Source: CAZAFL01 sp964484465 | GTDB taxonomy: Bacteria > Bacteroidota > Ignavibacteria > UBA10030 > SZUA-254 | Reading direction: 5' to 3' | DNA: 64,000 bases | Assembly (NCBI GenBank): GCA_964484465.1 | Contig: CAZAFL010000007.1 | Coordinates: forward strand, 1-64,000 | Part shown: positions 37,907 through 48,900 of the stretch, piece after piece | Position numbering within the stretch: position 1 is the stretch's first letter | How the letters are laid out: every line of letters begins with the position of its first letter | Notes under the pieces: model-generated | Database searches by the model: none | Seen by the model: the letters and a program-made list of their open reading frames with translations, nothing else | What the model was told of the DNA's origin: nothing | Program-made: the position numbers and the translations under genes

Positions 37907-40900
37907 TTACTTCATCAAGAGAAGTTTTTTGGACCCATAGAATAGATGCTTTCCTTGTAAGTCAGCAGCCGCCATGCGGATGAAGTAAACGCCGCTCGCG
38001 GCATTCCTGCCATCCCAGCTTGCTGTATATTCTCCAGCTCCTTGCACCGCATGTACAAGGGTCTCGATCCTTTGTCCTACGAGGTTATACACCTCTAGCT
38101 CCACTCGCACAGTCGCAGGAAGTTGATACTTGAAGGTGGTCGTAGGATTAAATGGGTTAGGATAATTTTGTTCAAGCGCAAAAGTGGTCGGAGTTCTCAT
38201 CGCGACTGTTTTCGGTGGATTGTTGAACCGGACATAGCGTCCTTTAGATATCAAGACGTAACTCCGCTCGCCAGTACCAATTTCGGGCACTTTGGCAAAT
38301 TGCAACACAATCGCCTCTCCAGGTCCTAGGGTCGCGTAGGAAGAGTCGGACCGCAGTAGTTGTGCCTTTACATTCCCTTGCGTGGAGTGTATTGCGCGCC
38401 GGAGCGGAGCTTCGTGAACCTGATAGCGATCCGGAAGTCTGACAGCAAGACTCGCAAAGTCGAGATAACACCGTTCGTCCACATTGAGGCTTAAATCCGT
38501 CGTGTCCAGCTCACCTACCGGAACGTATACGACTGAAGGGCGCCTACGAAACGTGAATACCCCACTATGGCTTTCACTGTTTCCAAGCGCAATTTTTCCT
38601 AATCTCTGTTTCTTATCCCCAGGGGGTGGCTGACTTCCAACAAGAACTCCACCACCGTCCACGCTGGCGCCTGTTGACACTTTGGTCGACAGCTGTTCGA
38701 ATCGAAGCGAAAGCACGTCACCAACTGAACCTTCTACCATTATACTGTCGCTTGCCGAGAGTTTGTCAAGCACATTAGCACCCCTAAGGATCGCCTGTGT
38801 CATTCGCATTGGCATGGTATACAAGATAACTTCACCATCTTCCGCGACGGCGACATGTGTATTTGTCGGATGGTCAATCACGAACAGCTGAAATCTGTCG
38901 AAGCGCGACCGTTCCTCCTCAAATTCTCTAATTTGCAATAGATAACTGCTATCATTTGCCACGATCCGGCGACGGAGTTTGTAGATATCAGTCACGTCTC
39001 CTTGAGAGGAGTCGGTGTACTCGCTCGCAGGAAGTATATTATTGTCTTCCACGAAGCGGGTTCCGTCCCACGTGAAAACAAATGGACAACCTCCACCCGA
39101 CGATGTACTTCCTGTTGTGAATACAGATCCCGACCAACTGCCCGACCCGTTCACGTTTATCGCTTTCACTCGCCAATAATACTGCGTGTACGGTGATAAA
39201 TCAATTGCGACGCCAGTGGTCGTTAACCCTGATCTCGATTCAACAATTGAACTAAAGTCTGCATCGTCATCCACTTCAAGAGTATAACTTGTCGCGCCGG
39301 GCACACAGTTCCAGTTAAATTGTACGGGGATAGGAACATCGACTGCCTGGTCTTCCGGTGCAACGCGAATGGGTTCCGGCGGCGCAGTAGCAGATGTAAC
39401 CTGGCTGGTCGTAATCGAATAGGGTGGTCCATCGGTACTCGCGTAAACAAGATATCGTAGAGGATTGCTTGACGTGAACGTGCCTGAGACGTTCGCTTGC
39501 TGACCTCCGTTTGCCAGAACATAGGGATCTGTCCATGAACCGGAAACGTACTGAGCAGCAAGGATTGTCCCATCATCCTGATACCAGGTAAGTGTTAGGT
39601 CGTTCTGAGTTGTTGAGGAGTAGCGATAATCCGTCACAGCGGGCGCATGTGGCAAATATCCGTCGCCCAAGCACAAATTGGGAAATGTGTGTTCTTCTAA
39701 TATGCTCCCATAGTTGCTGCTAGCCGAACGCTTTTGTGTTCTAATATACCCTCTATGCGCCACAAGATGCTTATATTCATATGCAATAGTTACATCTCCA
39801 GCACCGTCGACTGCAATAGTCGGATGAGAGGTCACCCATAGTGGGCTATTGGAGACAACTGAATAAGGACCAAACCAGGATATATTATTAACGTCGACCG
39901 GAGGTGAAGTATTTTGGTATGTTCCATACGCAAACTTGATACCGCCGGCATCCCCCGGCTCCTCCCATGTAATGAGGAACCAGTAATGAACTATGTCCGT
40001 GGTTTTGGTCGATCCCCCAAAGACTCTAACGGCGAGTGCCGGGTTTCTGGGATCGGTTACGTATGAGTTACTAAATTGAAATGAACTCCAGTATGATTGA
40101 AAGGGCCATCCGGAACAAGCACTTACATATGGATATCTTCCTACGGAGAATTCTAATGTTGGACTAATAATATCATCGCGCAGGCTGCTAATTACCGCCA
40201 ATAATGGTGGAGCAGTTCCAGTCGTTTTTGTAATAACGGCAACCGGATTAGGCGAATAGCTCGTTAAATAGGTAAATGCGCTGGATAAAAAGTCTGTTCT
40301 GCCACAAAACGTGTAGGGGTATATCGGTGAATAGACAGACTGACCTCCATCCCACATTACTGAATGCTCGGAGTTTTGTCCGTTTGCTATGGTTCTCTCA
40401 TACATCGTATAAACCGTTGCTCCGTCATCCCCCAATATCAGGCTCGGTGAACGGTAGGCAGTATCACCATTCGGCACCCGACTTACCAAAGCCTCTTTGC
40501 TCCAGGTATTACCATTATTTGCTGAAATTGTTTTGAATATCGCTCCTCCGCTTTCGTACACCATGTTGAGTTTGCTATCGTTCGTCTGTACAAGCTTTCG
40601 TTGCGAATTAGAGGATAGAACAGATGTTGAATTTGAGGCAAGATGAGGCATTTGAGCAACGGCTACATTTGAACCATTACCTTCCACATTGCCATTAATG
40701 GCAGCAACTTGAAAGGAGTACTGTTGCTGCTGTGATAATGAGAAATCCGTATAAGATGTGGAGGTGACATCCGTTGAAAATGACGGACATGCCCCTCCGC
40801 TCGAAGTTCGATAGATCCGATACCCTGCAGCTCCTGCTACAGGGTTCCAAGTCAGCTGAACATATGCAGGCTCGACTTTTGTGGCAGCTAGATTTGCGGG

Positions 40901-42820
40901 AGCCGCGATACTACCCAACGCAGGCGTCGTCACGCTTGTTTCAGTCGAGTAAGATGACGTTGTTGTTCCGCTATAGGATCGGATTCTATAAGTGTAGCTA
41001 CTGCTGGGACCTACGCAATAATCATTGTACTGCGCCGTATTTGGAGGTAGTGTAGCAACCTCAACAAACGAACCTCCCCCGGTTTTTCTTTCGACCTTGT
41101 GCCCGTCTTCAAAGGCTGAATTATCTGTAAATGTTATTGTAATATGCTTTGGTGAATTGGCGATGCCTGCAACGCCGCTCGGGCGACCAAGATATGGATT
41201 AGTTCTATTATTGTTGAGCCAAGTCATTATTTGGTTTTTGCTATCTGACGTTACCTCATCATGTCGGTGAAATGTTGTTTGTTCGATAAGACCATCAAAC
41301 CATGAAGTACCCCCCGAAAGTGATCCGTCTGTGTTTCTGACGTAGCCATCTAAATCTGTTGCACTTTCAGTTGGGATAAAACCGGGATTATAATTCACGG
41401 TAAAGTGCCAATTTGCGGCAGCTCCTAATCCGAAAATAGGCCAACCAAAATAGTAATACTTGAACCCATCAACGTGAAGCGTAGTAAGGTCAAGTGGAAA
41501 CGTAGATCCTGGCCATAGATCGCGATTCTGGCTAGGAAAGTTATATGTTGCTTCAGCAAGGGGCAGTGTAATAATATCTCCATAATTCATATTTGCGTAA
41601 ACTATCAGAGTAGCCAGAGGACTACTTGTAGTAAGCGTAGGATAGTTGGTGTTTAAATTGCCGTTTGAGACAGCATAATTCTTACACCTGCGAGGATACC
41701 CGTTCGTATAACCTAATAGCGGATTTGAATTATTTAGACCACTTATTGATTGATAAAAACCGTTATGAATCCCTCCCGATGGATCATAAACATCCTCATA
41801 TAGCATCTGTTCGGCCGCTGTTGCCGTAAGTAAATATTGCTGAACAGCATTACCATAAGTTTTCAATACTCCCTGCAAATTGGTGTTGACGTGAGCCCCT
41901 TGTTGTGGAGCATCGAAGGAGATAAATGTGTTGACGAAATGATCAATATATTGTCCTGGATGAAGCCCGCTAGCCGCGTCATCTTCTGCCCAGGCAAGTC
42001 CATATCTCGCCACCACACCACCCATGCTAATTCCAACAACTTGAACAGCTGCATCAGCGCCATTGAGTTTGTCATGGAGAAATTTGGTTGATCCCAAGAA
42101 TACATTTTTATTAAGGGTAATATCTGCTCCCCCATATCCATATCGAAGAATGAATACATCATAGCCCTGATTTCTTGCCTCCTGAACAAGATCGAAACCC
42201 GCAGCATAGATAAATCCCGGGTCAGATGCACCTCCTGGATTTGGATCATATCCGGGTAATACAAGAACCGGTCGATTGTAAGCGTTATCGACTCCCTCCC
42301 AGTAATACAATTGATCAGGTGCTGGGCTGTCATCTTGATACACTGCGGTCGGCAATGGTGCGACATGTAATTCATATTGTTTTTGACGCGTTGTCGTCTG
42401 ACCTGCGGTATTAGTTAAGCGCAATTCGAAGGTTAATATATATTTACCCGGGGTCGAGTAAGTTTTAGTTACTGTCGCATGAACATCATTAAGAGTGCTC
42501 TGTTGCGAGAACCAATCATGCCACTGGACACCGTTACTAGCGTCAAGATCATCATCCCACCGCAGATCTTGGAATACCGCATTGGATCCCGATGTCCCAT
42601 AAAAGGTGTAAAAATAAAAAGTGATCGGTTGACCGGCATACACAAGACGTTGTGAGGGAACATAATTATTGACGTCAAGCGAAACAAGTGGAAGGTTAAT
42701 AAAAAAATCAACGTGATTGTTAGGTGAAAACGAGATGGGAGTAGAGCTAAAAGTTTGAGCGTATCCAAAAGTTACACTCTGCAAAACACAGAATGTGAGG
42801 AAAAGTATGCGATAACACAT
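37907..42820 (-). CDS. Secreted giant lipase-like protein with FN3 domains and T9SS sorting domain
   Basis: A 1637-residue protein. Residues 1-21 are a signal peptide ending FGYA-Q. After a PKD-like region (about 50-155) comes an alpha/beta-hydrolase domain with 'RPVLVLPGYDPN', Ser265 in the elbow GISMGG and 'FDAPQQGAHV', as in lipases and esterases. Fibronectin type III domains lie at about 548-725 ('AATKVEPAYVQLTWNPVAG') and 1145-1235. A long unassigned beta-rich region, probably a propeller or sialidase-like, separates them. The last 85 residues, from LEQNYPNPFNPTTTFKYQL to 'GVYFIRMAA', are a type A C-terminal sorting domain for the type IX secretion system, so the protein should be anchored on or released from the cell surface. 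AAGGAGG precedes the ATG. A lone FN3 relic elsewhere in the window is closely related. Confidence 0.85.
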   Translation of the reverse strand: MCYRILFLTFCVLQSVTFGYAQTFSSTPISFSPNNHVDFFINLPLVSLDVNNYVPSQRLVYAGQPITFYFYTFYGTSGSNAVFQDLRWDDDLDASNGVQWHDWFSQQSTLNDVHATVTKTYSTPGKYILTFELRLTNTAGQTTTRQKQYELHVAPLPTAVYQDDSPAPDQLYYWEGVDNAYNRPVLVLPGYDPNPGGASDPGFIYAAGFDLVQEARNQGYDVFILRYGYGGADITLNKNVFLGSTKFLHDKLNGADAAVQVVGISMGGVVARYGLAWAEDDAASGLHPGQYIDHFVNTFISFDAPQQGAHVNTNLQGVLKTYGNAVQQYLLTATAAEQMLYEDVYDPSGGIHNGFYQSISGLNNSNPLLGYTNGYPRRCKNYAVSNGNLNTNYPTLTTSSPLATLIVYANMNYGDIITLPLAEATYNFPSQNRDLWPGSTFPLDLTTLHVDGFKYYYFGWPIFGLGAAANWHFTVNYNPGFIPTESATDLDGYVRNTDGSLSGGTSWFDGLIEQTTFHRHDEVTSDSKNQIMTWLNNNRTNPYLGRPSGVAGIANSPKHITITFTDNSAFEDGHKVERKTGGGSFVEVATLPPNTAQYNDYCVGPSSSYTYRIRSYSGTTTSSYSTETSVTTPALGSIAAPANLAATKVEPAYVQLTWNPVAGAAGYRIYRTSSGGACPSFSTDVTSTSYTDFSLSQQQQYSFQVAAINGNVEGNGSNVAVAQMPHLASNSTSVLSSNSQRKLVQTNDSKLNMVYESGGAIFKTISANNGNTWSKEALVSRVPNGDTAYRSPSLILGDDGATVYTMYERTIANGQNSEHSVMWDGGQSVYSPIYPYTFCGRTDFLSSAFTYLTSYSPNPVAVITKTTGTAPPLLAVISSLRDDIISPTLEFSVGRYPYVSACSGWPFQSYWSSFQFSNSYVTDPRNPALAVRVFGGSTKTTDIVHYWFLITWEEPGDAGGIKFAYGTYQNTSPPVDVNNISWFGPYSVVSNSPLWVTSHPTIAVDGAGDVTIAYEYKHLVAHRGYIRTQKRSASSNYGSILEEHTFPNLCLGDGYLPHAPAVTDYRYSSTTQNDLTLTWYQDDGTILAAQYVSGSWTDPYVLANGGQQANVSGTFTSSNPLRYLVYASTDGPPYSITTSQVTSATAPPEPIRVAPEDQAVDVPIPVQFNWNCVPGATSYTLEVDDDADFSSIVESRSGLTTTGVAIDLSPYTQYYWRVKAINVNGSGSWSGSVFTTGSTSSGGGCPFVFTWDGTRFVEDNNILPASEYTDSSQGDVTDIYKLRRRIVANDSSYLLQIREFEEERSRFDRFQLFVIDHPTNTHVAVAEDGEVILYTMPMRMTQAILRGANVLDKLSASDSIMVEGSVGDVLSLRFEQLSTKVSTGASVDGGGVLVGSQPPPGDKKQRLGKIALGNSESHSGVFTFRRRPSVVYVPVGELDTTDLSLNVDERCYLDFASLAVRLPDRYQVHEAPLRRAIHSTQGNVKAQLLRSDSSYATLGPGEAIVLQFAKVPEIGTGERSYVLISKGRYVRFNNPPKTVAMRTPTTFALEQNYPNPFNPTTTFKYQLPATVRVELEVYNLVGQRIETLVHAVQGAGEYTASWDGRNAASGVYFIRMAAADLQGKHLFYGSKKLLLMK

Positions 42821-42856
42821 AACATCCTCCTTCGGTTAAGGTGAGTGGGGGGGAAC

Positions 42857-43975
42857 TTATTTGTGATAGATGTCTAACTTCTTAAGTTCATTCGTTTGTA
42901 AATCGTATGTATAATTATAAAAAGTACTTGTTTGCTGATTCTCCGCTGCATATACGAGATGATTGTTGTCTGGTGACCAAGCATAACTGAACAGTGAAAC
43001 GTTGACACTGTCAGTAAGTCTCTTAATGTCAATGCTATACTTATCCACAACATAAAGATCTCGTTGTATCGTCGAACTCGCTAGTAAGAAGAGGAGGCGG
43101 TTTCCATCTGGTGACCATTGCACCTCACTTCCTCCAGCCCCGCTGGGTATTTGATGGAAATTCGATTTTGTTGTTGGCAAACTGACGCTGTCGAGATCTA
43201 TCAGGTACTCTCCATCATCACTTTCCCCACCCAGACCCCAAACGAAAATCAATTCATTTCGCATTGGCGATGGACGTGGAAACGCGCTTGCGTAAGACGT
43301 TGTATCAACTGGTAGAGAATTTGACCCATCAACATTCATCACAAAAACCTTCCCTCCATATTGTGTCGCAATACGACCTGATAAATACGCAATTTTTTGA
43401 CCATTACTCATAAAGCTTCCATCCTTATTTGCGAAACTACCATATGTCAGTTGTGTTAACGATCCAGTCTGAACATTGGCGCTTACGAGTTGGTAATTTA
43501 CCCCACTTCCGTTGTCTATCCCACCATCAAAAATGAGTGTTCGGCTATCGGGTGACCATCTAAGGTTTTCCCAGTTGCCTCCGATCGCCGTGAGATCATG
43601 GGGATTAGTTCCATCAGCATTCATAATCCACACGTGCGCGCAGCACCATTGTCTACCCACTTCCGCCGCCAGGTATGCAATCATACTACCATCCGGCGAG
43701 AGGGTAGGAGACAGTTTTGCCAAGGAATCTTTTTCCAGAAGGCTTGCTAATCCTCCAGCAGGATCTACCGAATAAAATTGATCACCTTCCAATCCTGAAG
43801 AGCCACTTATGCCGATAATCCGTTTTCCATCCGAGGACCAAAAAGGAGAGCGTAAGGTCAAGACCGAATCCACGGGCGGTGGCGGACCAATGATTGTCGA
43901 ATCCTTCTTGCAATCGCAGTTGAAGCATGTACCAAAAATTATCAACGCTATCGGAAGGAGGAACCACTTTATCAT
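42857..43975 (-). CDS. TolB-like beta-propeller protein, probable lipoprotein
   Basis: I choose the start at 43975, giving 372 residues and an N-terminus of the signal-peptide type (MIKWFLLPIALIIFGTCFN) with AAGGA 11 bases before the ATG. A frame continuing 31 codons further upstream has no signal peptide. Cys near residue 17 or 20 could be lipidated, though the lipobox is atypical. The rest consists of PD40/WD40-like propeller blades with repeats such as 'SPDGSMIAYLA', 'SPDSRTLIFDGG', 'SPDGNRLLFLL' and 'SPDNNHLVYAA'. Such periplasmic or surface propellers bind partners rather than catalyse. It lies directly upstream of the T9SS lipase gene on the same strand, 36 bases away, so the two likely form an operon. 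Confidence 0.75.
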   Translation of the reverse strand: MIKWFLLPIALIIFGTCFNCDCKKDSTIIGPPPPVDSVLTLRSPFWSSDGKRIIGISGSSGLEGDQFYSVDPAGGLASLLEKDSLAKLSPTLSPDGSMIAYLAAEVGRQWCCAHVWIMNADGTNPHDLTAIGGNWENLRWSPDSRTLIFDGGIDNGSGVNYQLVSANVQTGSLTQLTYGSFANKDGSFMSNGQKIAYLSGRIATQYGGKVFVMNVDGSNSLPVDTTSYASAFPRPSPMRNELIFVWGLGGESDDGEYLIDLDSVSLPTTKSNFHQIPSGAGGSEVQWSPDGNRLLFLLASSTIQRDLYVVDKYSIDIKRLTDSVNVSLFSYAWSPDNNHLVYAAENQQTSTFYNYTYDLQTNELKKLDIYHK

Positions 43976-44521
43976 CGTAGGAGTATCCTTATGAAAACAG
44001 AATTGTTGCATATCGGTGACTCTTTTCCAGCGCATTAGAGAGGAAAACAAACGATCTCTAATAGTCAAAAAGTTAATGCCAAAATTGTTCTAATGGTATG
44101 TGTTTATTTCCATAGCAGATAGACAATTCAGTGGTACTGTTAAGACATCTTAATACCCTTTTTCTCTTAAAGGTTTAGTAAGATTTAAAAGCACATAACT
44201 GGGCAATAGCAAAAGAACGGGGTATGAATAAGCTCTAAACGAGCGATGTGGCACCTTCTCCTCCTCTCTGTCCTCGGTCTAACTATTATCAATGTACAAC
44301 TCATTATTACAATAATCAAGCAATATCGTTACTTCCGCGCGAAAAAATTTCTATTAGTTGCAGAAATTTCTCCCTCGTAAAATTCTTTGTATAAAAGCCA
44401 GAAACAATTTACGTCTGGCAATTTTGGCTCTTAGGTTAAAAGGCATTACAGATCGGGGAAAAATCTGGGGATACAGTTTGAAGGTTTGACAGGAAGGCAA
44501 AGAATTTTAATTTGGCTTTTT
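43976..44521. other. Intergenic region, AT-rich
   Basis: No supported gene in about 545 bases. The promoter of the propeller-lipase operon should lie near 44000-44150. No hairpin of note was seen. Confidence 0.4.
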
Positions 44522-45316
44522 CTATTGTATCCAATGATAACCTTCACGAGTTATGCTCATAATTCGTATAGGTGCTCCATTCCCTGTAGGGTCGATTTCA
44601 ATTGCTTTTTGAAGTCCTACTTGAATGAATGCAACGGGATTAACAACACCCAAATTCTTGAGAATTCCAAGTGTAAGTTGGTCACTGACATCACTAATCC
44701 AGTCGGAATAAGTAGAATCGACGGCGTTGATAGACGGATATACAGATTTAACTACCACAAGTTCGGGGACAAAATACGGGGAGTGGTCAAGCGCAGAAGG
44801 AATATTTTTTGGTCGAAAATCATACAAAATAACAGTGGGTATGTCTTCATAAAAACCAAAAATGCCCACCGCTACCCGACGTGCAAACAAATTGGGAAAA
44901 AGTGTAGTGGTGAGCATGTTTTTCCACGCATCCTCAATTGGCTTTCTGATATTGATGCACAGCATTTCAGCTTGTTGGTAAATGTTACTGTTAAGAGCGA
45001 GAGAAGAATCTACAATCTTAAATATATCAAAGCCGGTCGGCGAATAGGAATATACTCCCGATACAGCATAACAAGTATTTCCGACCGCTCTAATTTTTTC
45101 AGTAGTAGTAGATTTAAGAAGGGAGATTCCGGCATAGTCATAAGAAACTTTACTATCAGCCCCGACAACGATGCTATCTTTCGTTCTGACCAAAACAATG
45201 GTGGTTCCGTGAGTCCATTCTTGAGCCAGAGCAACAGTAGTATTCAAAAAGAATCCAAAGATGACAATTTTAAAATAAATTACTATACAGTTTATTTTGA
45301 CTCTCTTGCTTGGCAT
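44522..45316 (-). CDS. Secreted Ntn-hydrolase-like (proteasome-type) protein
   Basis: I start at 45316, giving 264 residues with a signal peptide ('VIYFKIVIFGFFLNTTVALA'). The frame extends further upstream but without a better start. The mature part begins 'QEWTHGTTIVLVRTKDSIVV' and 'GADSKVSYDY', the pattern of proteasome beta/HslV-like Ntn hydrolases, where the Thr of GTT(I/A) is the nucleophile. Later 'RAVGNTCYAVSGV' and 'AVGIFGFYEDIPTVILYDF' also fit the fold. Exported proteins of this type exist in many bacteria, but their role is unknown. The Thr would have to be exposed by cleavage, and I cannot show that it is. It is not close to the second UnkB gene or in the same unit. Confidence 0.6.
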   Translation of the reverse strand: MPSKRVKINCIVIYFKIVIFGFFLNTTVALAQEWTHGTTIVLVRTKDSIVVGADSKVSYDYAGISLLKSTTTEKIRAVGNTCYAVSGVYSYSPTGFDIFKIVDSSLALNSNIYQQAEMLCINIRKPIEDAWKNMLTTTLFPNLFARRVAVGIFGFYEDIPTVILYDFRPKNIPSALDHSPYFVPELVVVKSVYPSINAVDSTYSDWISDVSDQLTLGILKNLGVVNPVAFIQVGLQKAIEIDPTGNGAPIRIMSITREGYHWIQ

Positions 45317-45594
45317 GGTGGAATGCAAAATAGAAGTCTTAAAGGACAATGGATGCAATCTGTTAATGATATTGACTTGGATATTAGCGAAGATGAAGAA
45401 CATTGGTTTCATCTTGTTGGGTTTTTGCCTTGTGTAAACAATTTGCCTTCGGTTCACTTCAAGAATAACGGATAAAAATGAGGTAAATTCAAGCAAGAAA
45501 ACATCGGATACCGCCATAGATATTCGATAAAGACATTTTAGAAATCCTTCTCGTTCGCTGCATTGACAGCGAGGGTAAACCAAGAGTTTGCTCT

Positions 45595-45848
45595 ATGGCA
45601 CGGGAAGGATTTTTTCATGCAATTATGACCAATCAAGAAATATATGAGCTATTGAGACAGCGTCCCAACATGGCAGGAGAAGATTTATTAAGGATGGCAC
45701 TTACAAAATCGGGACCACGTCGTCGGCATAGGACCGCATTCTAAAAGTCGCGCGAACTGTTGCTGATCTTGGAAATTCGCCAGGCAGTCACTCTGATAAT
45801 ATCAACGAAGCAATTCAGTACAAAAGCCTGGATGGCAATATTTGGTAG
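45595..45848 (+). pseudogene. Fossil of the 3' end of comM/yifB (Mg-chelatase-like ATPase)
   Basis: Two frames together spell the C-terminus of ComM. The first gives HAIMTNQEIYELLRQRP and 'NMAGEDLLRMALTKSG' (compare ComM 'NAxMTxxxI...LL..AM.KLG'). The second, after a frameshift near 45705-45730, gives DRILKVARTVADL and 'INEAIQYKSLD' (compare 'DRILKVARTIADL' and 'EAIQYRSLDR'), then a stop at 45848. The LSARAY link is degraded. ComM is a DNA helicase/ATPase used in natural transformation. Only its last 80 or so residues remain, 50 bases from the second UnkB stop. The housekeeping gene was evidently displaced by the neighbouring material. Confidence 0.7.
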
Positions 45849-45900
45849 GAACGAATCTCAAAACAACTGATTTCATCTTAGTTCATTACTGGTTCATTTT

Positions 45901-48900
45901 CTAAAATCCGCTGTTTCTTAGAGCATCGGTCAGCATTAACGCCGACACATCCAAATTCGCTATTTCAGAATACACAATTCTCCCCTGACCGGGAAGAATG
46001 CCCGCCGGACCTACCGAGCCCCCAAAATTTTCAGAACTTATGTATTCAGTTTCGGTTATCAGAAGGCGGAAATTTTTCAAATCCGGCTCTTGGTCAAACA
46101 CAACCGTACCAGACCAAAGCATCACATCCGGGGTGTTCACTGCGGGATTAACGGGAAGAGCATCCACCCTTGCAACGCTCGCAGGAACGGAATTCCACGC
46201 AAGGTCACTCGTGACGTTGTGATCCTTTTGCTGAACTTCAACGGCAAAGACCGTAGGCGCAGACAATGATGAATTCGTCGAGCCTAAGGGAAGTTGCGGT
46301 CCTCTCGGTGTTACTCCGCTCACTGTCACCTTAACGTTCCTCGGATGATGCGGGTCAACCGTGATTAGTGCCGTTCGTCCTTGCGGGAGTTGCGCAAAAT
46401 CGGCAACGGCGACGCGCGAAATCATGGCATCTTCCAGGGCATGTGGCTGATACCGCACCAATGCCAGCCGGATAAACGGCATGTACGTTCGTGTTTGTGT
46501 TTCAATGGTAATGTCGGCAAACCATAAGCCGCGCGTTTCATCAAATTTGACCGGAAATCCCACCACATCAACGCGCCCGGGCATATTGGAACCAAAAGAC
46601 GCTGAGGGTTCTTCGAGCGTCACTGAGAGATCGTGCGCAACCGCATCCGGGAAATTATATACTGATGGAGTTCCGTACAGAAGATCTGTTTCCCAAATGG
46701 GATCCATTCCCCACTGTGTGATGAACGATTTGAACTTATCTCTCGTGGCAGAATCCAATACGGGGTTTTCAACGCTCCACAATGCGACGCCGAGGAGTTC
46801 CCCTTCGCCGGATGAGAACCACGGACGTTTCAGGTACACCCTCAAACCGCCGCCGAAACGAATGCTCCTTTTGACGTTCGAATCCGTTTGACGCTCCCAG
46901 CCGAACGTGGGAACGACATACACGATCTCCGGAGCCAACGGGCGCGCGGATGCGGGAATATCGACAATGACGGGAAGGCCTGTTCTCGTAAAATCGGTAT
47001 TCGGATCGGGTTCAAAATAATCCTGATAACGCGAGGTTGCAACCGCCGAATAACTGACGAGATGATGTTTGGTGTCGTTCAACATATGACGGGGAGCGGC
47101 ATGGGCGGTGAACTCAAACAGATTATTGCCATCACCAAGCAGGTCATTCTTGCGCGCAAAAATGATCTGATCATGCTCAGTGTCGTAATATCCCGTTTGA
47201 CGAATTTCGATACCGGGTGCATATAGGAAATCCTCATTGAGCGAAGGCAGGCGCAGCTCGTCAACCGTGCCCGAGTGATGACTTTCCGTTAATGCGATCA
47301 ACGCGGGATCGTCGACAGGATCAGTCCACGCCGCAAGGAGGTCAACCTTAGCGGTGCTTGCCCCGTGGATTTTCAATGCACCCATAATGAGCGCATCGTT
47401 GGAATTGGGATAACGCCATGCTGTGAGAGGTGCGAGCTCGTTCGAATCGGTTCTTCCGCGGTCTCGTGCGCGTTGAAGCTTGTCCGGCACAATCTCGACG
47501 GCGCTGTGTTCAATATCGACGCCCGTGAATTCCGGCAGACCGAGAGGCTGTTGAACGGCATGAACGAGGTTCAATAACCTCGGTGGTGTCAGCATCCAAT
47601 GCCCGCCCTCCATCGTCCGTTGAAGGATATGGGCGATCCGGTCGACATTGCTGCCGGGCTCCGGAACTTCGGATTCAATGCCGCTCAAACTCATCTCCTG
47701 GATCTGTTCGCTCAACCATTTCCACATCCCCATCAGCGGCAAATCTTCCGGCTTAAGGTAACTGGAAAGCGGAACCACTTTTGACGTTCCCTTCGGTAAA
47801 AAGACGGTAAGAACGCGCTCGATTGCGTTCCAGTGCGGCTTCGGGTCTGTCTGACCCGGGGCAGGCTCAGCCAAAGCAAGTCTGAAGCCCGCTTCCTGCT
47901 GCCATCCGCTCTCGCCGCCGAAACTCACAGTCACTGCCGAGCCGGGACGCGGATTGGGATCGCTGAGTTTCTTATATGGCGCCGGACCGGTTCCGGAAGT
48001 CCTTCCGCCCATGCGGGCGAGCGTGCCGTTTTCCGTTCCGGGCAGATCGCGGAGCGCGGCTCCCCGGGAAAACAGATCAGGCAAATGTGGCAATGGATTA
48101 ATCTGTGGTCCCGCATCAAGAGGATACTCTTCAGGGTCATGACCTGCGGTCGCGAATTTTTGTTTTTTGAATTCCCCCTCATCGCGCTGAGCAATGAGAG
48201 ACCACATTGCTTTGCTCCCGTCGATTTTACCCGATGCGTCATCAAACATACCAAGCTGCTCTCCCATCTCAATGCTTGATCGGGGTGGGACGATGTGCCG
48301 GTCGCCTGCGGTGGTGTCCGGCGCAAGACCGTCTTTTGAGATATCGTTATTGAACGTTCGGATCACAAGGCGCTCCATTGCCGACCCCGCTCCCGTGATG
48401 GCTTTGGGATCGCGAATGATCACGTACGGCGCCCCAACCGGCTCAAAGCGCAGATACGGTATGCCGTCGCTATCGTTAGGAAGTGCAGCAGACGGAAATT
48501 CTTTTATAAGCTTTTTCGTAATCTCCTCGTCGAGGCCGATGCTGTTGCCCGATAAATCGACTGCGCGAAGGCGAAAGCGGTACCGCGCTCCGAAGCGCAG
48601 CCGCGGCAACGTTCCCGGCGGCAGGTTGAATGTCGTCGTAAGTTTGAACGGAGTGTCGGGCTGATTCTCCAGAAACTTCCCTTCCGGGTCGGAGTCGCCT
48701 TTCTTTTGTACGGCGTCCTTAGAATTTGGGTAACGCGACAAGTGCTTGCTCGGGCGGGGAACGCTTAAACTCCATCCCGCCCATCGGGTAATTGCCTCGT
48801 GCAAATAGAGGTCGTCCGTTGCCGGCTCCGAGTTTTTGGCAGGTTGTGTGAGCGCGAGCTGGATAAACCCTTCTTCGGAATCGACATGAAACAATTGATC

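Noticed and set aside
44486..45475. A 329-residue plus-strand open frame
   Set aside because: It is antisense to the Ntn-hydrolase-like gene, which has a signal peptide and family motifs. The plus-strand translation shows no protein-like pattern.
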